This document shows positions 6,038 through 10,953 of a DNA stretch of 10,953 nucleotides, piece after piece. Position 1 is the stretch's first letter, and every line of letters begins with the position of its first letter. The position numbers were made by a program, and so were the translations under genes. The notes under the pieces are model-generated. The model searched no databases and was not told the origin of the DNA. It was given only the letters and a program-made list of their open reading frames with translations. This stretch comes from Chloroflexota bacterium (GTDB lineage: Bacteria; Chloroflexota; Limnocylindria; Limnocylindrales; CSP1-4): positions 1 to 10,953 of the forward strand of contig JAJYNP010000366.1 in NCBI GenBank assembly GCA_021786265.1, written 5' to 3'.

Positions 6038-6063
6038 AGGGCCGGAGCGTGTGCCCCGGCCCT
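6038..6063 (-). terminator. Strong hairpin between the 747-aa and 536-aa genes
   Basis: AGGGCCGG and CCGGCCCT form an 8-bp perfect stem, extended inward by a G-U and two G-C pairs to a four-base loop on the minus-strand RNA. It lies 60 bp after the stop of the 747-aa gene. Only two T residues follow, so it may weaken rather than stop transcription into the 536-aa gene. Confidence 0.45.
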
Positions 6064-6122
6064 CCTGCGCTGGTGCGGTGCCGGCCAGTGCCGGACGGGA
6101 CCGCGCTCGTTGGTGGACTTAC

Positions 6123-8366
6123 CTACATCCAGCGCGCTTGGCTGGAGTTCGAGTACGAGCCGTTCAGGCCCGCGTAGAAGGAGAGCCAGGCGGCCGAGGC
6201 GCTCTTCCAGTAGAAGTAGACGTTGCCGTTGGCATCGGCGATGCGGGTGGTGAGGCCATGGAAGGCGCCCCAGGTGCCCGTCGTGTTGGCGGGCGTGCGG
6301 GCAGCCTCATAGATCGTCACGATCTTGCCCGCCGCGGCTGCGCCGAGCGAGAACTTGACCGTGATGTACTGACCCAACTTGGGGATCTTGGTGGCCGCCG
6401 TGAACGGGCCACTCGTGGTCACACCGAGCGCCGAGGCCGCCGTGTAGGCCACGGGCGGGGCCGGGGTGCCGATGGTGAGCGTGACCGCGGCCGAGCCGGT
6501 GGTCGTGTTGCCCACGAAGACCGTGACCGTCGCGCTGCCCGCGTTGGCCGGCGCGAGGTAGGTGAAGGTGGCGACGCCGTTGCTGGTGGTCGCCGTGTTG
6601 GTGCCAGCCGAGCTGACGACGTTGCCCACGTTGTTGGTGACGGCGAGGACGGAGGTGCCGTCAGGGGCCGCCAGCCCGTTGTCGTCCTTCACCGCCACGG
6701 AGATCTTGTCCGTGAGGTTCGGGGCGACCGTCGGCGACGCGGCGCTGACGGTGAACGTGCCGAGCGCCGTCGCACCGAGCGGATCCGCGCAGGTGAGCGG
6801 GACCGCGTTCGAGGTCACGGTGGTGGTGCCCACCGTTGCCTGCACCGACACCTGTGCGGTGCCGAAGGTGGTGCACACGGCACTGAGCGTCCAGCCGCCG
6901 TTGATCGCGTCGTACGCAGGGGCGGTGTACTTGGCCCCGGTGAGGTCGAGGGTGAAGATGTTGGCCGGGGTGTAGGTGGGCGACCCGAAGGTCACGCCGC
7001 TCGTGATCGCGTTGCCCGCCGCATCGGTCACCACCGCCAACAAGGCCTCGTCGCCGGTCGCGAGCGTCGTCGAAGTGACCGCCGGGTTCGTGTCGGCGAT
7101 GCTGCTGGCCAAGTTGCTCAGGACCACCTTGGCCGGAGGCCCGTAGAGCACGAAGCTCTGGTTGGCCAGGGCGTAGGTGACCCCGAGATAGCTCACGGTC
7201 GTCGCGACGGTGACCTTACCCGGGACACCGATCGCGTTGACGGTAACTGCGGGACTTGCCACAGCACATGTACCAGTTCCCGACGGGCACGTCGCCGACG
7301 CGGCGACGGCGCTGGTCGTGGCAGACGCGGGGCTCGTCGCGAAGACGGCGGGACCCGAGAGCGTCCAGGTGACGGTGGCGCCGGAGAAGATCGGACTGTT
7401 GTTGGGGTCAGCCACCACCGTCTTGATGGTGATGCCCGTGGACCCGGCCGTGTCGGGCGCCGAGCTCGCGCTCAGCGACGTCGACGAATAGGACGTCGAG
7501 ACCGTCGGCAGCGTCGCACCGGTGAAGGTAAAGCTCGTGATCGAGTCGTAGGTGGCGGTGCCACCCGCGGTCGGCACGAGCTGGACGATCACGTTGGCAG
7601 TGCCGGCTGTGGTGCCCGCCTTCAGGGTCAGCGTGCCGCCCCCGGCGATCGCGGTGATGCTGCTCAATGAGCTCGTCGGGTACGTCGGCGTGCCGCTCGT
7701 GAAGCTGAAGCCCGACGAGGCGGTGAAGCTGCCGGCGCTCGTCGAGATCGAGATCGTGTTCGCGCCCGGCACAACGTTGCCGAACATGAGCACGATGGTG
7801 CTCGCGCCATCCGCCGGAACGGACGTCGAGGACACCGTGTACGGCACGGCCGTCCCGTATGGGCCGGCGCTGGACCCCGTGCTGAGGGCCCCAACGTTGA
7901 CGCTGACTCCGGCAGCAATCGCCGCCCCGGACGCGACCACGGAGCCGGAGGCGCCAACTGTCGACGTGGTGACGGTCAGGAGCGGGAAGGTCACCGTGCA
8001 CGACGCCGTGTTGGCGGCGGTCCAGCTGTAGGTGACCGTAGTCTTCGCGGCGTTGTACGAGCCGGCCCCGCTGGAGACGCACGACCCGCTGGTGGGGGCC
8101 GTGGAGCTCGTGCTGGTGAACGTGAAGCCAGAGGGCAGTGTGATTACCAAGCTACCGATAGCGAGATCGCCCGCATTGGCGAACGTCAAGGTCGCGGGCG
8201 TGAAGCTGGTGCCAGCGCTAAAGGGCTGAACCACCGTGGTTGTGTACGAGGCGACCGTCGGTGCCGCGGCGGCCGCAAACGCGGTGCCCGCGACCGCTGT
8301 CGCGAGGAGCGAGGCGAGCAGCGTGGCAGTGACGCCGACGCTGACCGCTTTCTTTGCGAGGTTCAA
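6123..8366 (-). CDS. Secreted Ig-like (Big_1-type) surface protein, 747 aa
   Basis: The start is a TTG at 8366-8364, decided by a perfect AGGAGGT (complement of 8376-8382) nine bases upstream. MNLAKKAVSVGVTATLLASL and the following AVAGTAFA make a signal peptide, cleaved near residue 32. Residues 35-165 are a Thr/Ser-rich beta domain with one Cys pair (Cys96, Cys123) and the motif VITLPSGFTFT. Then come about four Ig-like units: 170-285 (STSVPADGASTIVLMF), 290-410, 411-525 (VVTDAAGNAITSGV) and 538-632 (ISVAVKDDNGLAAPDGTSVL). They follow the invasin/intimin Big_1 pattern. A separate C-terminal module (660-747) ends SSQARWM. No cell-wall anchor motif is present. Ser, Thr, Ala and Val dominate. 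It is likely an abundant surface or S-layer-like protein; adhesion is a guess. Confidence 0.8.
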   Translation of the reverse strand: MNLAKKAVSVGVTATLLASLLATAVAGTAFAAAAAPTVASYTTTVVQPFSAGTSFTPATLTFANAGDLAIGSLVITLPSGFTFTSTSSTAPTSGSCVSSGAGSYNAAKTTVTYSWTAANTASCTVTFPLLTVTTSTVGASGSVVASGAAIAAGVSVNVGALSTGSSAGPYGTAVPYTVSSTSVPADGASTIVLMFGNVVPGANTISISTSAGSFTASSGFSFTSGTPTYPTSSLSSITAIAGGGTLTLKAGTTAGTANVIVQLVPTAGGTATYDSITSFTFTGATLPTVSTSYSSTSLSASSAPDTAGSTGITIKTVVADPNNSPIFSGATVTWTLSGPAVFATSPASATTSAVAASATCPSGTGTCAVASPAVTVNAIGVPGKVTVATTVSYLGVTYALANQSFVLYGPPAKVVLSNLASSIADTNPAVTSTTLATGDEALLAVVTDAAGNAITSGVTFGSPTYTPANIFTLDLTGAKYTAPAYDAINGGWTLSAVCTTFGTAQVSVQATVGTTTVTSNAVPLTCADPLGATALGTFTVSAASPTVAPNLTDKISVAVKDDNGLAAPDGTSVLAVTNNVGNVVSSAGTNTATTSNGVATFTYLAPANAGSATVTVFVGNTTTGSAAVTLTIGTPAPPVAYTAASALGVTTSGPFTAATKIPKLGQYITVKFSLGAAAAGKIVTIYEAARTPANTTGTWGAFHGLTTRIADANGNVYFYWKSASAAWLSFYAGLNGSYSNSSQARWM

Positions 8367-8544
8367 GGTATCTGTACCTCCTAGGAGATGATCGATGGAT
8401 GCCGAGCTCGTCGCTCGGGGTGCCCGGGTTCGCTCGTGCCTCCTTTCCTCAGATCCTGACCCGGGCGCTAGTCAGTACACTTCCTGCCTTTCCGGAAGGC
8501 CCGCTCCACAAGATGCGCACAGCGCACCTCGCGATACGGCGATG
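8367..8544 (-). promoter_or_regulatory. 178-base leader between anti-sigma tail and 747-aa gene, with hairpins and a strong ribosome site
   Basis: On minus-strand RNA AGGUGCGC-UGU-GCGCAUCU (8529-8511) forms an 8-bp stem 15 bases after the anti-sigma stop. GCCUU-CCGGA-AAGGC (8500-8486) and CCGAGC-GACGA-GCUCGG (about 8420-8404) form smaller stems. AGGAGGT (8382-8376) is a full Shine-Dalgarno site inside the palindrome CTCCTAGGAG. No known riboswitch consensus was recognised. The leader may tune how much surface protein is made relative to the anti-sigma factor. Confidence 0.45.
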
Positions 8545-9165
8545 TCAGGGCCCCTCGGCCGAGCCCGCGGGGCTCGGTGAGGGGGGTGGGGTGCGCCGCC
8601 CGAACGTGGGCTCGGGTGTCGGCGCAGGGGTTGGTGTAGGAGTCGGTGCCGGGCTGGCCGAGGCGGTCGGGGTTGTCCCCGGCGTGGGCGCGATCGTCGG
8701 GCTCGGGCGCGGCGTGGCGGATGCGCTGGCGCGCGCGCTCGGCGAGGGCGTCACGGTGATGACGATGACGCGCGGGGTGGCGCTGGGCGTAGGGGCCCGC
8801 GTCGCCTGCACCGTCGCGGGCGCGGGCGTCGCCGTCGGCCCGCCGAGCGCGAGGTGGGCGGGGGTCGCTGGCGGCACACGGCCCACCTGCTGGACCAGCC
8901 CGGGCACGAGGGTCGTGGCGGCCGCCACGAACGCGACGATGAGGAACGCCGCGACGACCATCGTCAGCACGAGGGTGCCCGTGGTGCGCATGGCGCCCCG
9001 CACCATCTGCGCCCAGAGCTCGGCCAGCCGGTTGCGGTGCGCGTGGCGGGCCTGGCGGTCCGCGACCGCCGCCGCCAGCACTCGTGCCTCAAACTCGGGC
9101 GCCGGCGCGACCGCAGGCAGCGTCGCCAGCAGCTCGATCAGGAATGAGGCTCCGGCGAGTTCGGC
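8545..9165 (-). pseudogene. Anti-sigma factor tail (TM plus Pro/Thr-rich outer region), disconnected from its head
   Basis: From GCCGA at 9165 the minus strand reads ELAGASFLIELLATLPAVAP and then LAAAVADRQARHAHRNRL. This matches codons 38 onward of the paralogue at 10697 in the same frame. A TM helix follows (TLVLTMVVAAFLIVAFVAA, about 8979-8911). After it comes a roughly 115-residue outer region rich in Pro, Thr, Ser and Ala with repeated PTP and PSPS motifs. The ZAS domain and promoter are missing: upstream of GCCGA the frame stays open but is unrelated. With the head at 2669-2779 restored, the protein would be 243 aa with one TM near residues 100-122, a standard membrane anti-sigma layout. 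In the present state an internal GTG at 9081 could at most give a headless membrane peptide. The three exported-protein genes follow on the same strand. Confidence 0.8.
9049..9165 (-). repeat. Inverted repeat, left arm (tail 1 start)
   Basis: The minus-strand sequence from 9165 matches the + strand from 10808 to about 10925. The first 50 bp differ at only two positions and identity falls off after that. The pair flanks the recombinase gene and head copy 2 in opposite directions. Confidence 0.8.
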
Positions 9166-9173
9166 GAATGTTG
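9161..9173 (-). other. Candidate recombination site B (attR-like): foreign arm | anti-sigma tail
   Basis: On the + strand TC (9161-9162) is the complement of the GA core, and GGCGAATGTTG (9163-9173) is the foreign arm next to it. Left of the core is anti-sigma tail. It lies 35 bp before the recombinase start, the usual place for a serine integrase attP. Confidence 0.5.
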
Positions 9174-9200
9174 ACTTAGACCATCCTGGAAGCGTACCGT
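9171..9200 (+). promoter_or_regulatory. Probable promoter of the recombinase gene, overlapping site B
   Basis: TTGACT (9171-9176) is a near-consensus -35. TACCGT (9195-9200) is a poor -10 at 18-bp spacing. The GTG start at 9208 follows after seven bases, the same distance as at both anti-sigma heads, so the message may be leaderless; no Shine-Dalgarno is seen. The -35 overlaps the candidate att arm, so recombinase binding could repress its own gene. Confidence 0.4.
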
Positions 9201-9207
9201 CGCGTGC

Positions 9208-10623
9208 GTGGACGTCGTGATCTACGCCCGGCTATCGCAGGAGGACGAGCGCGCCCGACCCGGGGAAGCGACCGCCACGGAGCGCCAGATCGCCGATTGC
9301 CGCGCCGAAGCCGCGCGCCGCGGCTGGACCGTCCGGGCGGTCTACGAGGACCCCGACCACAGCGCATCGGACCTACACCGCAAGCGCCCCGAATTCGAGC
9401 GGATGCTCGGCGATCTGCGCGCGGGGATGCCTGTCGACGCCGTCCTCTGCGCCAAGCTCGACCGCCTGCTGCGCCATCCGCGGGAGGCCGAGCGGATCAT
9501 CGAGCTCGCCGACCAGCGTGGCTTCGGCATCGTCTCGCTGAACGATCCTGGGATCGACCTGACGACGCCGACGGGGCGGGCGATGTTCCGCATGACGATT
9601 GCCTGGGCTAAGCTCGAGACCGAGACCATGTCGCTTCGCCTGCGGCGCAAGGCGCGCGACATCGCGGAGAGCGGTCGCGCCAACGGCGGCGGGGTGCGCC
9701 CCTTTGGGTTGACGCCTGGCGCCCGGGCGATCGTGCCGGAGGAGGCGGCGCTCGTGCGCGACGCCGCCGCGCGCCTCCTCGCCGGCGAGTCGTTGTATGC
9801 GATCGCTATGGCGTGGAACGCGGCCGGGGTGCGGACCCCCGGACGCAAGGCGACGCCTGCGGGCCGCCACTGGGAGAGTTCCTCGCTCAAACGCATGCTG
9901 ACCGCGCCCCGCATCGTCGGCGATCGGACTCTTCACGGGGTCGTCGTCGGCCACGGTGCCATTCCAGCGCTCTTGGAGCGCGACACCTGGGAACGTCTCT
10001 GCGCGGTCCTCGCGGCGCCGCGGGGCCGCCAGGACGGGACGACGGTGCGGCGCCACTATCTGACGGGGCTCGCCGCCTGCGGGCGTTGCGGTGCCAAGCT
10101 CACCGCGCGCGCGGACGCGCAAGGCATCGTGCGGTACGTCTGCGCCCAGCCGCGCGGCTGCGGCGGGATCAGCGTAGCGAAGCACAACATCGAACCGCTG
10201 ATCGCCGAGGCCATCGCGGTCCGGCTCGACAGCGACGCGTTGCGCGCGGCGTTCGCCCGGCGGACCGCCGACACCGGCGACGCGCCCGATCTGGAGCAGC
10301 TGCGGGCCGATGAGCAGGCCCTCGAGGAAGCTGCGACGGCCTATTTTGTCGAGCGCGCCATCTCCAAAGCGGAGTACACGGTGGTGCGCGGGCAGCTCAA
10401 GGCGCGTATCGAAGCCTCCCGGCGCCATCTCGAGCGCTCGACGCGGGAGGCCGGCCTCGCGCGTTTGATCCGGATCGACGTCCGGCGCGAGTGGGACCAG
10501 CACCCGGCACCATGGCGCCATGACGTGGCCCGGACACTGATCGAGCGGGTGATCGTCAACCCTGCGCCCCGGCGCGGCGCGCGCTTCGACCCGGGTCGCA
10601 TCGCGATCGAGTGGCGGGCGTGA
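9208..10623 (+). CDS. Large serine recombinase (resolvase/invertase N-terminal domain, zinc ribbon, coiled coil), 471 aa
   Basis: The N-terminal catalytic domain (1-150) starts VDVVIYARLSQED with the nucleophile Ser10 in the YARLS motif. It has KLDRLLR (83-89) and TGRAMFRMTIAWAKLETE (122-139), all standard for active serine recombinases. A recombinase domain follows (about 160-270). Then comes a zinc ribbon, C291GRC294 with C312 and C318, and a helical coiled-coil part (about 362-415). The length of 471 aa is normal for large serine integrases/invertases and no lesion is seen. These enzymes cut at a two-base core, usually joining attB to attP. The enzyme is encoded directly beside candidate site B and 35 bp before the second anti-sigma promoter. 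No phage or transfer genes are near, so a local inversion role is more likely than phage integration. No recombination directionality factor is recognised. Confidence 0.9.
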   Translation: MDVVIYARLSQEDERARPGEATATERQIADCRAEAARRGWTVRAVYEDPDHSASDLHRKRPEFERMLGDLRAGMPVDAVLCAKLDRLLRHPREAERIIELADQRGFGIVSLNDPGIDLTTPTGRAMFRMTIAWAKLETETMSLRLRRKARDIAESGRANGGGVRPFGLTPGARAIVPEEAALVRDAAARLLAGESLYAIAMAWNAAGVRTPGRKATPAGRHWESSSLKRMLTAPRIVGDRTLHGVVVGHGAIPALLERDTWERLCAVLAAPRGRQDGTTVRRHYLTGLAACGRCGAKLTARADAQGIVRYVCAQPRGCGGISVAKHNIEPLIAEAIAVRLDSDALRAAFARRTADTGDAPDLEQLRADEQALEEAATAYFVERAISKAEYTVVRGQLKARIEASRRHLERSTREAGLARLIRIDVRREWDQHPAPWRHDVARTLIERVIVNPAPRRGARFDPGRIAIEWRA

Positions 10624-10657
10624 TCTCCGTGGTGCGCTACGGCCCCCGGTAGGCGGC

Positions 10658-10689
10658 TGCAACTTTTCGGGGCTCGCGCGCCTTATAGT
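10658..10689 (+). promoter_or_regulatory. ECF-type promoter of anti-sigma head copy 2
   Basis: TGCAACTTTT (10658-10667) and TATAGT (10684-10689) have the same spacing as in copy 1, with the ATG at 10697 seven bases beyond the -10. Three of the bases between the boxes differ from copy 1. Confidence 0.55.
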
Positions 10690-10696
10690 GAGTGTG

Positions 10697-10953
10697 ATGA
10701 CCTGCGAGCACGCCCGCGCCCTCATCGATGGCTTCGTCCTCGACGAGCTCTCGACGGTGGACGCCCGGACACTGGCCGACCATGTGCGCGGCTGTGTCGC
10801 CTGCACGGCCGAACTCGCCGGCGCCTCATTCCTGATCGAGCTGCTGGCAACGCTGCCTGAGGTTACGCCGTCGGCTCCCGATTTTGACGCGCGGATCTTC
10901 GCTGCGGCGGTCGCGGACCGGCAGCGCCGCAGCGGCGAGCATGGCCTCGCTTC
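10697..10953 (+). CDS. Zinc anti-sigma factor, paralogue with head and tail joined; runs off the window
   Basis: The reading MTCEHARALIDGFVLDEL, then TLADHVRGCVACTAELAGAS and FLIELLATLP, shows an uninterrupted ZAS domain (Cys3, His29, Cys33, Cys36). It passes straight into the linker that in the broken copy lies on the other strand at 9165. The 85 visible codons end at the window edge, before the expected TM helix. The ATG at 10697 is chosen because it sits seven bases after the -10; GTG codons at 10688 and 10694 are alternatives but the first overlaps the -10. The protein is expected to hold an ECF sigma factor at the membrane until a signal releases it. No sigma gene is visible upstream, where the recombinase gene ends instead. 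The tail differs from tail 1 after about 17 codons (EVTPSAPDFDARIF against AVAPAPEFEARVL), so the two are paralogues. Confidence 0.8.
   Translation, partial: MTCEHARALIDGFVLDELSTVDARTLADHVRGCVACTAELAGASFLIELLATLPEVTPSAPDFDARIFAAAVADRQRRSGEHGLA
10808..10812 (+). other. Candidate recombination site C (attB-like): anti-sigma head | tail
   Basis: GCCGA lies here at the head-tail junction of the continuous paralogue. It is flanked on both sides by anti-sigma sequence, as expected of an unrecombined attB. It is in inverted orientation to site B and direct orientation to site A. Confidence 0.4.
10808..10925 (+). repeat. Inverted repeat, right arm (tail 2 start)
   Basis: This is the partner of 9165-9049 on the minus strand. 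Together the arms bracket a 1.64-kb block of recombinase gene plus promoter-head copy 2. Confidence 0.8.

Larger units (their letters stand above)
2785..9160. mobile_element. Proposed invertible segment (6.4 kb) carrying anti-sigma tail and three exported-protein genes
   Basis: On the left the anti-sigma head ends at GCCGA on the + strand. On the right an anti-sigma tail begins at GCCGA on the minus strand. Reversing the segment fuses head and tail in frame (CTA followed by ELAGASFLIE, exactly as in the paralogue at 10797-10840). It also turns the genes at 8366-6123, 5992-4382 and 4311-3163 to run downstream of the head promoter. A large serine recombinase sits immediately outside the right end. 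The reciprocal breakpoints are seen directly; that the recombinase causes the flip, and that it is reversible, is inference. Confidence 0.6.
10658..10812 (+). repeat. Direct repeat, copy 2: promoter plus anti-sigma head
   Basis: This copy matches 2630-2784 at about 95%. Here the sequence continues beyond GCCGA as a normal anti-sigma gene. Confidence 0.9.

Noticed and set aside
8367..8544. A riboswitch in the leader of the 747-aa gene
   Set aside because: Several stems are present, but I could not match c-di-GMP, c-di-AMP, SAM, glycine or cobalamin consensus sequences, so only a structured leader is claimed.
2785..9165. Simple insertion of a serine-integrase element into the anti-sigma gene
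   Set aside because: An insertion would leave head and tail on the same strand at the element's two ends, with the recombinase inside. Here the tail is on the opposite strand and the recombinase lies outside the segment, so an inversion fits and an insertion does not.
2784..9165. Assembly error created by the repeated anti-sigma head
   Set aside because: Not excluded, but the two head copies differ at several bases. Both breakpoints also fall on the same pentamer with similar foreign arms, which a random misjoin would not produce. Read mapping is needed to settle it.
8354..9220. A plus-strand Gly/Val-rich frame with GVGVGVGAG repeats
   Set aside because: It is the reverse of the Pro/Thr-rich region of the anti-sigma tail; the minus frame is supported by the paralogue at the right end.
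1..10953. CRISPR array, rRNA or intact insertion sequence
   Set aside because: No regularly spaced short repeats, rRNA motifs or complete transposase with terminal repeats were seen.

Overview
The window is GC-rich DNA with Pro/Thr/Ser/Ala-rich surface-protein linkers, GTG/TTG starts, good Shine-Dalgarno sites on some genes and apparently leaderless starts on others. This fits a high-GC free-living bacterium such as a Chloroflexota lineage (Limnocylindria/Ellin6529-like) or an actinobacterium. That placement is inference only.

Left part (1-2615, + strand unless noted) is a graveyard of small accessory genes: the C-terminal end of a GHKL-type ATPase, a decayed IS1595-like transposase (minus strand), a Phd/YefM antitoxin head joined by deletion to the last third of its RelE-like toxin, a 67-aa small gene behind a 24-bp perfect palindrome, and an intact DUF4258/DUF2283 pair overlapping by ATGA with a third small ORF behind it.

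Central part (2630-9165) is the most interesting. A promoter plus the first 38-39 codons of a zinc-binding anti-sigma factor (the head) lies on the + strand and stops matching its paralogue exactly at a GCCGA pentamer (2780-2784). The missing remainder of an anti-sigma gene (the tail, with one TM segment and a Pro/Thr-rich outer part) lies on the minus strand and begins exactly at GCCGA (9165 down to 9161). Flipping 2785-9160 on paper joins head and tail in frame into a 243-aa protein. It also puts three exported-protein genes behind it in one direction: a 747-aa Ig-like surface protein, a 536-aa multi-domain Ig-like/PPC protein and a 382-aa anchored alpha/beta hydrolase. The observed arrangement therefore looks like the OFF state of a 6.4-kb inversion.

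Right part (9163-10953) holds an intact 471-aa large serine recombinase. Its probable promoter overlaps the attachment-like arm next to the tail. A second copy of the promoter-plus-head (95% identical over 155 bp) follows, this time continuous with its own tail and running off the window. The three GCCGA sites (A 2780, B 9161, C 10808) have the arms expected of attL, attR and attB. I read the locus as a serine-recombinase inversion system controlling an anti-sigma/surface-protein operon. Whether it still flips, or is a frozen one-time event, cannot be decided from this sequence.
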